From assembly GCA_964571135.1 (NCBI GenBank), contig CAZMZW010000009.1, positions 36,831-100,830 on the forward strand: a DNA stretch of 64,000 nucleotides, read 5' to 3'. The DNA is from CAZMZW01 sp964571135. Its GTDB lineage: Bacteria; Chloroflexota; Anaerolineae; Anaerolineales; Anaerolineaceae. Of this stretch, positions 8,605 to 17,440 are shown piece by piece (the first letter of the stretch is position 1; each line of letters opens with the position of its first letter). The notes below the pieces were generated by a model that saw only the letters and a list, made by a program, of their open reading frames with translations, was not told the DNA's origin and did not search any database. The position numbers and the translations under genes were made by a program.

Positions 8605-9279
8605 TTAAATACTCCAATCTTCCACAGAAGCCATGATCGTTTTTTCTTCCTGCTCGTAGCGCTTTTCAATTGCATCCAACCGCTGCATGATCAGGGTAAG
8701 CTCATCCCCAACCATATCCGGCATCTTATTGTGGTTCAGGTCAGGAATCATCTTTTGTTTATGGATCTTGTGTTCCACCACCTTACCGGGAACTCCCACG
8801 ACAACTGAATCGCGTGGAACACTCTCCACAACCACAGCATTGGCACCCACCCGGCTGCATTCACCCAGGGTAATGGCTCCCAGGATTTGTGCGCCTGCGC
8901 CAATCACCACCCCTTCTTCAAGGGTTGGGTGGCGTTTGCCCTTTTTTAAGCTAACCCCGCCCAGCGTTACCCCATGATACAAAGTAACATCTTTACCAAT
9001 TTCAGCTGTCTCACCGATCACCACACCCATCCCGTGATCGATAAAAACCCCCGTGCTTATTTTAGCTCCCGGATGTATCTCTATGCCGGTAAAAAAGCGG
9101 TTGAATTGGGCCAACCAGCGGGCAAGCAATCTTAATCGATGTTCCCATAACCAGTGAGTGACGCGGTAACCCCAGATCGCATGAACTCCTGAATAGCACA
9201 GCAGGACTTCCAACCAATTACGAGCGGCTGGATCCCTTTCTATCGCAACTTGGATATCATTCCGCATGTTCTTAAACAT
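8605..9279 (-). CDS. cysE: Serine O-acetyltransferase
   Basis: Makes O-acetylserine from serine and acetyl-CoA, the first step of cysteine synthesis. An N-terminal helical segment is followed by the left-handed parallel beta-helix of hexapeptide repeats (IHPGAKISTGVFIDHGMGVVIG, then ETAEIGKDVTLYHGVTLGG). The catalytic His/Asp pairs are in the usual places. At 224 residues it is the shorter form found in Gram-positive bacteria. It follows cysK by 10 nt, so the two enzymes of the pathway are co-expressed from the cysK promoter and leader. Confidence 0.93.
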   Translation of the reverse strand: MFKNMRNDIQVAIERDPAARNWLEVLLCYSGVHAIWGYRVTHWLWEHRLRLLARWLAQFNRFFTGIEIHPGAKISTGVFIDHGMGVVIGETAEIGKDVTLYHGVTLGGVSLKKGKRHPTLEEGVVIGAGAQILGAITLGECSRVGANAVVVESVPRDSVVVGVPGKVVEHKIHKQKMIPDLNHNKMPDMVGDELTLIMQRLDAIEKRYEQEEKTIMASVEDWSI

Positions 9280-9289
9280 TTTCCCTCCC

Positions 9290-10219
9290 TTAGACCAGGT
9301 CTTTAAATAAATCTGTGCTTAAGTAGCGTTCTCCAAATGAAGGGATGATTACAACGATCAGCTTACCCTTGTTTTCCTCACGGCGGGCAACTTCCAATGC
9401 TGCCCAGGTGGCAGCTCCGCTGGATATACCAACCAGAAGACCTTCCATACGCGCCATCATACGAGCCATAGTAAAGGCATCTTCATTTTTTACCCGGATA
9501 ATCTCATCAATGATTTTCATATTCAGAATCGAAGGGATAAAACCAGCGCCGATGCCCTGAAGAGGGTGTGGCCCTTTTTTCCCTCCAGATAGCACCGGGG
9601 AAGCATCCGGTTCCACAGCAACACAGCGAAAAGATGGCTTTAACGCTTTAATGGTTTCGCCCACACCTGTAATTGTCCCGCCGGTACCAACTCCTGCCAC
9701 CAGGATATCGGCTTTCCCATCGGTATCCTTCCATATCTCCATTGCCGTGGTACGGCGGTGTACCTCAGGGTTGGCAGGATTTTCAAACTGGTTGGGAATA
9801 AAATAGCGCGGGTCTGAACCTTTAAGTTCCTCAGCTTTGCGGATCGCACCAGCCATACCTTCGCTGCCCGGGGTCAGGATCAATTCAGCTCCAAATGCTT
9901 TTAATAGAATCTGGCGTTCTTTACTCATGGTCTCCGGCATGGTGAAAGCGCATCGATAACCACGCGCAGCACAAACAAATGCAAGCCCAATACCGGTATT
10001 GCCGCTGGTGGGTTCCAGGATAATTGTGTCCTTATTAATTAATCCATTTTTTTCAGCTGATTCGATCATCGCAAGACCAATCCGGTCTTTGACGCTGTGG
10101 GAAGGGTTAAAATACTCAAGTTTAACAACCACCTCTGCTACTGCACCTTTGGTGATGCGTTTCAAACGTACCAGCGGAGTATTTCCGACCAGTTCGGTAA
10201 TGCTATTGGCAATCTTCAT
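9290..10219 (-). CDS. cysK: Cysteine synthase A (O-acetylserine sulfhydrylase)
   Basis: PLP enzyme that joins sulfide with O-acetylserine. The PLP lysine lies in NPSHSVKDRIG (about residue 45). The TSGNTG substrate loop and GTGGTITGVG phosphate loop are intact, and the length (309) is standard. The ATG follows AAAGAGGTGA. First gene of a cysK-cysE operon; unusually it is preceded by a roughly 190-nt leader with a terminator, suggesting premature-termination control. Confidence 0.95.
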   Translation of the reverse strand: MKIANSITELVGNTPLVRLKRITKGAVAEVVVKLEYFNPSHSVKDRIGLAMIESAEKNGLINKDTIILEPTSGNTGIGLAFVCAARGYRCAFTMPETMSKERQILLKAFGAELILTPGSEGMAGAIRKAEELKGSDPRYFIPNQFENPANPEVHRRTTAMEIWKDTDGKADILVAGVGTGGTITGVGETIKALKPSFRCVAVEPDASPVLSGGKKGPHPLQGIGAGFIPSILNMKIIDEIIRVKNEDAFTMARMMARMEGLLVGISSGAATWAALEVARREENKGKLIVVIIPSFGERYLSTDLFKDLV

Positions 10220-10227
10220 TTTTCACC

Positions 10228-10408
10228 TCTTTAAAAATAAAAACCATCTGATGAATTCGGCAAAAACCCATTTTCTCATTGATCGAGACTGGTACCGCCG
10301 TTGACATCAGATGGCTATTAATATTTTAGCCAGGCGGTGATTAGTTCCAGTCCCGCCCTGGACAGATGCAATTTGCCATTAAGTGCTCCAAATGAACCTA
10401 ATATTTTC
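10228..10408 (-). promoter_or_regulatory. Structured cysK leader with terminator, candidate cis-regulatory RNA
   Basis: Between the promoter and cysK the minus-strand transcript can form (a) a hairpin from 10361-10353 with 10337-10330 (CCAGGGCGG/CCGCCTGG, one bulge); (b) pairing of GACTGG in that hairpin's loop (10352-10347) with CCAGTC further downstream (10292-10287), a possible pseudoknot; and (c) a terminator stem CATCTGATG/CATCAGATG (10313-10305 with 10253-10245) followed by U5-A-U5. A second CATCTG copy (10368-10363) could compete for the 3' arm. No known riboswitch class fits by eye. Confidence 0.5.
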
Positions 10409-10414
10409 AAATTG

Positions 10415-10444
10415 ATTATACCTGATTGTAAAACAGACTGACAA
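10415..10444 (-). promoter_or_regulatory. cysKE promoter
   Basis: On the minus strand TTGTCA (10444-10439), an 18-nt spacer and TATAAT (10420-10415) form a near-consensus sigma-70-type promoter. Predicted start is about 10408, giving a leader of about 190 nt. Confidence 0.75.
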
Positions 10445-10541
10445 CAAGAACCATATGAGCACTATTAATTATTTGCCGCAACTAAAGATACAGAAAAACG
10501 TAAATAAAATACAGAAAATTCAATTATGATCAGAGGCAGTT

Positions 10542-10976
10542 ATGAATAAAAAATTATTTCGTAAACCGCTCAATGCCATGCTGGGGGGTGTTTGTGCGGG
10601 GTTGGGCGAGTACCTTGGAATCGACCCTTTGTTTATCCGTTTGTTTCTTGTGCTTTGGGCGGTGACCGGTGGTAGTGTGGTCCTGGTGTATTTGATCCTG
10701 TGGGTGGTTATCCCAGCCGAAGGGGATGATTCTCCAATGAACCTTGATCTGCGTATTAAACAGATGGGCAGGGAAATTTCTGATGTAGCTCGGCATCCAA
10801 ATTCACAATTGATCACATATGCCGGTGTGGGATTAATTGGAATGGGAGTACTTTTTCTTCTCCAGCAGTCTGGGTTCTTTTGGTCTAAATGGTTTAATTG
10901 GGATCTGATCTGGCCAATGGCTCTGGTTCTGGTAGGAGCAACCATCCTGATTCGCTCCTTGATACGAAAAAAATAA
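10542..10976 (+). CDS. PspC domain membrane protein
   Basis: A 144-residue protein. Residues 1-60 are a PspC domain (LFRKPLNAMLGGVCAGLGEY, then a transmembrane helix LFLVLWAVTGGSVVLVYLILWVV). After a polar stretch come two more hydrophobic segments (YAGVGLIGMGVLFLLQ and a C-terminal helix before RSLIRKK), resembling the membrane part of LiaF-like proteins. PspC proteins act in envelope-stress responses, but no pspA or regulator is adjacent here. GAGG precedes the ATG. The G/C-rich inverted repeat downstream (10987-11010) lacks a U tract. Confidence 0.85.
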   Translation: MNKKLFRKPLNAMLGGVCAGLGEYLGIDPLFIRLFLVLWAVTGGSVVLVYLILWVVIPAEGDDSPMNLDLRIKQMGREISDVARHPNSQLITYAGVGLIGMGVLFLLQQSGFFWSKWFNWDLIWPMALVLVGATILIRSLIRKK

Positions 10977-11165
10977 TTAAAAATTACCCTCCCAACCGAT
11001 TGAGGGGGGCAACCGGCTGGAAGGGCAAAATTATCATAACATGATATTTCATTTCATTCAAGATTTTTGTAATTATTTAAGATAATAACTATCTTGAATA
11101 TGTATTGGAACTTTTTTTTATCAGATGCGTCTATAAGTTGAATCAATAAATCTATTGGAGAAAAA

Positions 11166-11891
11166 ATGACTAAAAAAATATCTTTGTTGAGCGTTCTGTT
11201 ATTAATTGGATTCCTGATGACTGCTTGCGGTACGCCGGCAGCGATTACGGTCAGCTCGCCGGCTCAAATTCCACAGATCAGTGCCAGTGGATCCGGCCTT
11301 GTGCATGTTGTACCGGATATTGCATACGTATATATCGGTGTTCGCAGCCAGGGCATCACAGTGGCAGCCGCTTTGAAAACGAATAATCAATCTGCGAAAG
11401 ATATTAAAGACGCGCTCGTTGCCCAAAAGGTGGCAGAAAAGGATATCCAGACATCCAGCTTCAATGTGTATCCACAACAATATGATACTGCCGGAAAACC
11501 AGTCCCCACATTTTATGCGGTGGATAATACAGTGTATGTCACTATCCGAAATCTGGATGCAATCGGTACGATCCTTGACCTTGTGGCAGCAACCGGAGCC
11601 AACAGCATCAACGGCGTCTATTTTGACCTTTCGAATAAGGATGCCGCCCAGGAACAAGCCCGCCAAATGGCGGTCGAACAGGCGAAAAAGCAGGCAGAAC
11701 AGATTGCCAGTCTTACCGGGGTGAAATTAGGCAAACTGATCAATATCAATGTCTATTCCAGCGGTGCTCCTTATGCGATGGAAGGTAAAGGCGGCGGTGG
11801 ATCAGCAATGGCTGGGTCCTCTGTGCCAGTTTCAACCGGGCAAATGACCATTACGGCAGATGCAAGCCTCGCGTACGAGATCATACAATAG
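11166..11891 (+). CDS. SIMPL (DUF541) domain lipoprotein
   Basis: A 241-residue predicted lipoprotein: the signal peptide ends in a lipobox LMTAC with Cys21. The rest is a SIMPL/DUF541 domain (ISASGSGLVHVVPDIAYVYI, then MTITADASLAYEI). These periplasmic or surface proteins form oligomeric assemblies; the bacterial role is poorly defined. A Gly-rich loop (GKGGGGSAM) interrupts the domain near residue 200. GGAG precedes the ATG at 6 nt. It is a single-gene unit bounded downstream by a terminator shared with cdsA. Confidence 0.85.
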   Translation: MTKKISLLSVLLLIGFLMTACGTPAAITVSSPAQIPQISASGSGLVHVVPDIAYVYIGVRSQGITVAAALKTNNQSAKDIKDALVAQKVAEKDIQTSSFNVYPQQYDTAGKPVPTFYAVDNTVYVTIRNLDAIGTILDLVAATGANSINGVYFDLSNKDAAQEQARQMAVEQAKKQAEQIASLTGVKLGKLININVYSSGAPYAMEGKGGGGSAMAGSSVPVSTGQMTITADASLAYEIIQ

Positions 11892-11910
11892 AGAAATTAA
11901 TTTTGGGAAA

Positions 11911-11950
11911 GGCAGGTGCAGGTATTAGAACCCGCGCCTGCTTTTTATTT
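11911..11950. terminator. Terminator between the convergent SIMPL gene and cdsA
   Basis: GCAGGTGC...GCGCCTGC stem followed by CTTTTTATTT on the plus strand. The T tract overlaps the cdsA stop codon (11945-11947) on the other strand. Confidence 0.75.
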
Positions 11951-12757
11951 AATCCAAAACCAGGTGATTAAATAATAGCTGATGACTCCCGCCCATAACC
12001 AGGTATCCACCCGATCGAGAATCCCACCATGTCCCGGGATCAGATTGCTGGAATCTTTAAGATTGAACTGGCGCTTGAGCATACTTTCCCCCAGATCCCC
12101 CAGCAAAGCAAAGATGCTGACGATGGAAGTCAATAGCAAACCATTAATGGCATTGATATGGTTTGAGAGCGGATGTACAAGAGTTCCAAAAATAAAACCA
12201 AATAAACCCGCGCAGATAACTCCCCCCAAGAAACCTTCTATGGATTTGGCAGGGCTGACTTTTACTGAGATCTTATGCCTGCCAAATGATGAACCAATCA
12301 GATAAGCGCCGACATCGCTGATTCCTACACCCAATATGGCCAGGATGATCCAATACAATCCTTCCGGTAAAAAACGCAATGCAACCACGTAACTTCCCAA
12401 CCAGCCAACATAGATCAGCCCCCCCAGGCTGAAACATAGATCAATTCCTGCGGTTGTTACCCCTTTTTCATATGCAATGGTGTGGTAAGCCATGGAGATC
12501 AAAACAAGGCAGGAAAAAATTATTGCGGTCAGATCAAACCCTGGTAGTACTTTGGAAAGGGCCAGGCACACTGTTCCTCCAACCAGGATAATGAGATTGG
12601 GCGAGTATTTAGCCTCTTTAAACATGCGCCAGAATTCCCAGGCACCTAAACCCAGGATAGCGGCTGCGGCCAAAAGAAAAATCCACCCGCCTGCAATGAC
12701 TACAAGCAGGCAGGCAGGGATAAAAATCAGAGCGCTGAGTATTCGTTTACCCAGCAT
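11945..12757 (-). CDS. cdsA: Phosphatidate cytidylyltransferase
   Basis: Polytopic membrane enzyme making CDP-diacylglycerol for phospholipid synthesis. Several hydrophobic helices are followed by the CdsA signature near the C-terminus (SIEGFLGGVICAGLFG ... RQFNLKDSSNLIPGHGGILDRVD). The start is MLGKRILSALIFIP at 12757, overlapping the end of uppS by 11 nt; the open frame runs far into uppS but has no CdsA-like sequence there. The resulting 270 residues match the family. Order frr-uppS-cdsA is conserved in bacteria. Confidence 0.93.
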   Translation of the reverse strand: MLGKRILSALIFIPACLLVVIAGGWIFLLAAAAILGLGAWEFWRMFKEAKYSPNLIILVGGTVCLALSKVLPGFDLTAIIFSCLVLISMAYHTIAYEKGVTTAGIDLCFSLGGLIYVGWLGSYVVALRFLPEGLYWIILAILGVGISDVGAYLIGSSFGRHKISVKVSPAKSIEGFLGGVICAGLFGFIFGTLVHPLSNHINAINGLLLTSIVSIFALLGDLGESMLKRQFNLKDSSNLIPGHGGILDRVDTWLWAGVISYYLITWFWIK

Positions 12758-13502
12758 AGGATTGGCTTTCCCCGCGTTTGGATGATTTGCGGCTGCCAAA
12801 ACGTCTATCGCGGTTCCCATACTCAATAATGGCTTTATGTAATTCCTCTTTGTCAAAATCAGGCCATAATACCGGTGTGAAATACCATTCTGAGTAAGCG
12901 GTCTGCCAAAGCAGAAAGTTGGATGTGCGCATTTCTCCAGAGGTACGGATGACCAGATCCGGATCAGGAAGCCCGTTGGTAAATAAATTTTGGCTGATGA
13001 TTTGTTCATTCACTTGGTCGGGTTTAATTCCTTGTTTGATAATGTTTTCAAGTGCATAGACAATCTCATCCCGGCTGCCGTAATTCCAGGCAATAGTAAG
13101 AACTAATCGCTGATTATTTTTTGTCAATTGGATCGCCGATTCCACCTTTTTACGCAAGGAAGGATTCAGCTGTTCAAGACGGCCGATATGTCTGAGCCGT
13201 GTGCCCTGTTTATTTAATTCATCCATCTCTTTTTCAATGGATTCAGCCAGGATTTGCATCAACCCATCGACCTCATCCGGCGGTCGTTTCCAATTTTCCG
13301 TTGAGAAAGCATAAATGGTTAAATACTTCACGCCGAATTCTACACAGGCTTTGATAATCTGGCGTAAATTTTCAGTTCCAGCGCGGTGGCCGGCGATATG
13401 CAGCAGATGGCGTTTTTCCGCCCACCGTCCGTTACCATCCATAATGATCGCGATATGAGCAGGAATTTTTGCAAATTCTTCTGCTGGTTTTTGTTCGGGC
13501 AT
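12747..13502 (-). CDS. uppS: Isoprenyl transferase (undecaprenyl diphosphate synthase family)
   Basis: cis-Prenyltransferase that builds the C55 lipid carrier used for peptidoglycan and other wall polymers. The catalytic signature HIAIIMDGNGRWA is near the N-terminus. The conserved AGHRAG, YAFSTENWKRP and RTSGEMRTSNFLLWQ motifs are all intact. The length (251) is normal. It starts 13 nt after frr and overlaps cdsA at its 3' end. Confidence 0.95.
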   Translation of the reverse strand: MPEQKPAEEFAKIPAHIAIIMDGNGRWAEKRHLLHIAGHRAGTENLRQIIKACVEFGVKYLTIYAFSTENWKRPPDEVDGLMQILAESIEKEMDELNKQGTRLRHIGRLEQLNPSLRKKVESAIQLTKNNQRLVLTIAWNYGSRDEIVYALENIIKQGIKPDQVNEQIISQNLFTNGLPDPDLVIRTSGEMRTSNFLLWQTAYSEWYFTPVLWPDFDKEELHKAIIEYGNRDRRFGSRKSSKRGESQSYAG

Positions 13503-13515
13503 TCTATATCCTGAA

Positions 13516-14073
13516 TTAGACTTCCATTATCTCTTTGACCTTTTTCTCACCGATTTTATCTATTTCTTCGATGATTTTATCGGTTAACTTCTGGATTTCC
13601 TCCTCGCCAGTTTTAAGATCGTCTTCGGAAAGCAGTTTGGCATCTTCATATTCACGCAGTTCCTTAATGATGTCCCGGCGAACATTCCGGATGGCGATCC
13701 GCGATTCTTCCAACCGGCTATGGACAAATTTGGTTAAATCGTGCCTCCGTTCCTCATTCAACGGAGGGAGATTAAGCCGAATTACTTTGCCATCGCTTAA
13801 TGGGTTTAAACCAAGCTCCGATGCTAGAATGGCTTTCTCGATATCCTTAATGGAAGTGATATCAAACGGACGGATGAGCAGTTGACGTGGTTCTGGTACG
13901 CTGATGGTAGCCAGTTGAATAAGCGGAGCTGCAGCGCCATAATACTCAATTTGCATTTTTTCTATCAATGCTGGGCTGGCACGCCCGGTACGTACACCGG
14001 CTAAATCCTCCTCAAGAGCCGTAATGGCGCTCTTCATTCTTCTTTCAGCCTCAGCTAAAGATTCTTTAATCAT
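13516..14073 (-). CDS. frr: Ribosome recycling factor
   Basis: Releases ribosomes from mRNA after termination together with EF-G. The 185-residue protein has the standard two-domain pattern (AEERRMKSAITALEEDLAGVRTGRASPALIEK at the start; NLPPLNEERRHDLTK; NVRRDIIKELRE). The ATG follows CGAGGAGGC. First gene of frr-uppS-cdsA; pyrH, usually just upstream of frr, is instead with rpsB-tsf. Confidence 0.96.
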   Translation of the reverse strand: MIKESLAEAERRMKSAITALEEDLAGVRTGRASPALIEKMQIEYYGAAAPLIQLATISVPEPRQLLIRPFDITSIKDIEKAILASELGLNPLSDGKVIRLNLPPLNEERRHDLTKFVHSRLEESRIAIRNVRRDIIKELREYEDAKLLSEDDLKTGEEEIQKLTDKIIEEIDKIGEKKVKEIMEV

Positions 14074-14344
14074 TTTGCCTCCTCGGACATTAATGTAAAG
14101 ATTTTTAACGGATAGTTTTTAATGCTCATAATAGCATACCTTATTTAATCAAAAATTTCCATAAATTCATTTGAATAATTTTTTATTTTTCAGATAATCA
14201 ATAAAAATGCAACATGGAAAAGGTTTGGGAGTGCGATCCAACTGAAATTCATTAATCATCATTTCTTGTTTAAGAAGGTTGTTTATGAATTATTAAAGGA
14301 TGGGCTCCCTGAAGCTGGCCAAAGAAATTGTTGCAACTCTCAGA

Positions 14345-14713
14345 TCATTCACCCGCAAATATGGCTACCGCAACAGCATAGTGCTGTGAGTGGCTGATGC
14401 TGACCGACCAGGTATTAAGGTTGTTTTCCTCTGCGATCCTTTTGGCATTTTTATAAAGATTTAATACCGGCTGGCCATTAGGATCATGCAATATTTCCAT
14501 CTCCTGAAAACTCACTGGTCCAATCCCACAACCCAGTGCTTTAACCACAGCTTCCTTGGCTGCAAATTTCCCGGCCAGGGTGGTATTGTTATCTTTTACT
14601 TCCAATTGTTCTTGAGCAGTCAATACCCGTTTGAGAAAACGCGTACGGATGCCTGGCTCGATCCGTTCAAAGCGTTCAATTTCAATCAGATCAATTCCAC
14701 TCCGCAGGATCAT
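14345..14713 (-). CDS. acpS: Holo-[acyl-carrier-protein] synthase
   Basis: Transfers 4'-phosphopantetheine from CoA to the fatty-acid ACP. The Mg-binding residues are visible in GIDLIEIERF and GKFAAKEAVVKALG, and the 122-residue length is typical. The start overlaps the stop of the M16-like gene (ATGA). This is the housekeeping transferase; a second, Sfp-type enzyme is in the NRPS locus at 55473. Confidence 0.95.
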   Translation of the reverse strand: MILRSGIDLIEIERFERIEPGIRTRFLKRVLTAQEQLEVKDNNTTLAGKFAAKEAVVKALGCGIGPVSFQEMEILHDPNGQPVLNLYKNAKRIAEENNLNTWSVSISHSQHYAVAVAIFAGE

Positions 14714-16008
14714 TTATGTTTACCTTTTATATTGGTGCCGGCACTGACGATGGCAAGCCGGTCTATGTTCAAATAACGGTTTGAAGATTCAAGAATTTGT
14801 TCCGCGCTGATGGCATTGATCAATCCTGAATAGCGCTGATAGTAATCAAGCCCCATTTGAAAGTGTTCCATGGTCAGGATGGCATTAGCTAATCCTGAAT
14901 TGGATTCCAGCGAGAGCGCCAGCCGGCCCGTCAGATGGGATTTTGAATCACTCAGTTCTTCTTTTGTTACCTGTTCATTTATGAATTTTTTTATTTCTTG
15001 CTTAATTAAATCTATGGCTTTTTCAGTATTTTTTGGATTCACACCGGCCATAAATTCCCAGACGCCGCCCTCTAACCAACTGTTTAGGCTGCTGCCAGCA
15101 TAGTAAGCTAAACCGGCTTTTACTCGAACAACTTCTCCAATCCGGCCGAGCATCCCAAATTGACCCAGGATATCATTTCCCAGATAGATGGGCAGAAAAT
15201 CCTGCGATTTACGCGCCGGTCCCAGGCTGCCGATTTGGATATCCGTCTGGTTTTTTTCCGGAATCTCAATATGCTGACGAATTGTTTTGCTTATTGGTTT
15301 GACTTCTAGCATTGGGGAAGTCTTTTTGTTATCTGTTTTCCATCTGCTGAAAGATTGGCTGACCAATTGATGTGCTGCTTCAGGTGGGATACCTCCAACA
15401 ACAACGACGATCATTCCTTCGGGTACAAAGTTTGAATGATGGAAATCAATAAGATCATCCCTGGTAATGGCTTGAATTGTTTCAGGGTAACCATCCGTGG
15501 GTTCGCCCAAGGGATGGTTGGGGAAAAGGATCTTATCCAATGCCATGGATGCTCGATCTCCGGTATCCTGTTCGCGGATGGCCAGTGAGCTTAATATTTG
15601 AGCGCGCATTCTTTCTGTATATTCCAAAGGAAAGGTTGGCTGCATCAAACAATCGGCGGTTAATTCCAACAACATGGGGAGGTCTTCAGCCAGGGCTTTT
15701 CCGGAGAACCAGGTATTCTGGACGCTGGCGCTGAAGCTCAAGCTGGCTCCAGCCGATTCCAATAAATTATGAATTTGATGGAAACTTCTGTCTTTTGTCC
15801 CTCTTGAAAGCATGGAGGCGCAAAAATCGGCTAATCCTAATTTGCCCGCGGGATCATTACTGCTGGATGCCTTTAATAGGCCAATGAAATTTACGGATGC
15901 GGAATTGGAATTCTCCATGCATAGTACTGTGATGCCATTAGGCAGCTGGTATCGATGAATGACTTCAGGTCCAGGAATACTTAAAATTGTTTTTTGGTTT
16001 CTTGTCAT
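14710..16008 (-). CDS. M16 family peptidase-like protein, lacking the HXXEH zinc motif
   Basis: An M16 (insulinase/processing peptidase) fold protein of 432 residues. It aligns in layout with its neighbour, but the position of the zinc motif reads LADFCASMLSRGT, so the HXXEH metal site is absent. In two-subunit M16 enzymes one partner is catalytic and the other is not. Since it begins 1 nt after the catalytic gene's stop, the two probably form a heterodimer. Start at ATG 16008; the frame opens further upstream inside the neighbour. Overlaps acpS by 4 nt. Confidence 0.85.
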   Translation of the reverse strand: MTRNQKTILSIPGPEVIHRYQLPNGITVLCMENSNSASVNFIGLLKASSSNDPAGKLGLADFCASMLSRGTKDRSFHQIHNLLESAGASLSFSASVQNTWFSGKALAEDLPMLLELTADCLMQPTFPLEYTERMRAQILSSLAIREQDTGDRASMALDKILFPNHPLGEPTDGYPETIQAITRDDLIDFHHSNFVPEGMIVVVVGGIPPEAAHQLVSQSFSRWKTDNKKTSPMLEVKPISKTIRQHIEIPEKNQTDIQIGSLGPARKSQDFLPIYLGNDILGQFGMLGRIGEVVRVKAGLAYYAGSSLNSWLEGGVWEFMAGVNPKNTEKAIDLIKQEIKKFINEQVTKEELSDSKSHLTGRLALSLESNSGLANAILTMEHFQMGLDYYQRYSGLINAISAEQILESSNRYLNIDRLAIVSAGTNIKGKHK

Positions 16009-16009
16009 T

Positions 16010-17302
16010 TTATTTATCCCCTTTGCCTGGTTGGTAAATCCCAACTACGCGCCGATTCGATGATAAATATTTCCGTGCTGCCTGATTAACTTCTTCTGCG
16101 GTTATGGTTTGGAGACTTTCAACATAATTTTCAAACCACTTGTAATTCGCAAAAATATTGGAATATCCCATCCAGAAAGCCTGATTGGTGATATTCTCAC
16201 TCCCATAGGCAAATAATGCTTTGGCTTGTTTGATAGCTCGTTGAATTTCGTCTTCGTTCACCTTATTTTCCATCAACTTATTAATTTCCTCATCTATGGC
16301 AGTAATCACATCATCTGCTTTTTTATCAGGATGAACAGTGACGGATATGTCAAAAAGATAAGGATCAATGGTGGCTGTTAGACCCCCGCTTACACTTACC
16401 GCCAGGTCTTTTTCAACCAATTTTTGATACAGGCGGCTGGTTTTATTGGAAATTCCGCCTCCAAACATATTCAAAGATGTGGGGCCGGATAATATACTAT
16501 CGAGCACGGTCATTATAAAAAAATCTTTTTCTGCAGCTCGGGGTGCGCGGTAAGAAATTTCCAGATATGTGGTTTCGCCAGGTCCTTCCACTACAATTCT
16601 TTTTTCACTGGTAAGAGCCGAATCCTGGACAATTTCATGGTTAGATTTCTGAGTCGAAGGCATGTTCTCATATAGACCGCGCAACTGGTTTTCCATCTGT
16701 TCTGGTTCAAAATCCCCCGCGATCGTAATAATGGCATTGGACGGTGTATAAAAAGCCTGATAATGTTTAAAGAGGTCATCCCGGGAAATCTTTTTAAGAT
16801 CGTCCAATGTGCCGATTACTTCAAAATGATAAGGATGTGCGGAGAATGATGCGTTTTGGACTGCCTCAGACAAGCGAAACAGCGGTTCATTCTCATTTCC
16901 TTCACGTTCCGAAATAATTACCGTCCTTTCGGATTCAATTTCCCCGGGGTTAAAGTTACTATTCACCATACGGTCAGCTTCAATTTCCAAAGAGAGGCCG
17001 ATTTTATCCGCTGGCATTGTTTCATAATAGGTTGTCCAATCCAGGTAGGTCATTCCATTCATAACACCCCCATCCCTTGAAATGGCATGATCGATCTTTT
17101 TAGCAGGATATTTCGGAGTGCCCTTGAATTGAATGTGTTCAACAAAATGGGAAATGCCGGTGATACCCGGTGTTTCATTACGAGAACCGACCTTATACCA
17201 GACCCATTGGCTGATAAGAGGGGCGGTGTGAATTTCTTTTAATAAAATTGTTAATCCATTAGACAGATGGATGGTTTGAATACTAATTGGATCTGAGGAC
17301 AT
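16010..17302 (-). CDS. M16 family zinc metallopeptidase
   Basis: A 430-residue M16B-type peptidase. The inverted zinc motif is intact: His52-Phe-Val-Glu55-His56 (GISHFVEHIQFKG), with a distal glutamate in the IESERTVIISE segment. The C-terminal M16 domain has the usual YQKLVEKDLAVSVSG segment. No signal peptide is apparent, so it may act in the cytoplasm. It pairs with the zinc-site-less gene immediately downstream. Its substrate is unknown. Confidence 0.88.
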   Translation of the reverse strand: MSSDPISIQTIHLSNGLTILLKEIHTAPLISQWVWYKVGSRNETPGITGISHFVEHIQFKGTPKYPAKKIDHAISRDGGVMNGMTYLDWTTYYETMPADKIGLSLEIEADRMVNSNFNPGEIESERTVIISEREGNENEPLFRLSEAVQNASFSAHPYHFEVIGTLDDLKKISRDDLFKHYQAFYTPSNAIITIAGDFEPEQMENQLRGLYENMPSTQKSNHEIVQDSALTSEKRIVVEGPGETTYLEISYRAPRAAEKDFFIMTVLDSILSGPTSLNMFGGGISNKTSRLYQKLVEKDLAVSVSGGLTATIDPYLFDISVTVHPDKKADDVITAIDEEINKLMENKVNEDEIQRAIKQAKALFAYGSENITNQAFWMGYSNIFANYKWFENYVESLQTITAEEVNQAARKYLSSNRRVVGIYQPGKGDK

Positions 17303-17440
17303 AGGTTGGGTACAAACCTTTCTATAAGATAGTGATTATCATTGTAATTTATTAATTACAGAAAATTGGTCATATTTTTAGATGATGGGGAAAATCTAGA
17401 TTATCGTAGGGGAATGATCTGAAAATAAAAGGATAATAAG

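Noticed and set aside
10270..10310. Possible T-box riboswitch in the cysK leader
   Set aside because: GGCGGUACC resembles the T-box element, but the essential UGGN that pairs with the tRNA CCA end reads CGGU, and no stem I or specifier loop is apparent.
10987..11030. G/C-rich inverted repeats after the PspC gene
   Set aside because: No continuous stem with a following U tract, so a terminator cannot be supported.
14255..14344. Protein-like frame LFKKVVYELLKDGLPEAGQ downstream of acpS on the plus strand
   Set aside because: Looks coding over about 20 codons but has no start, no recognisable family and frame-shifts upstream; too short to call a pseudogene.
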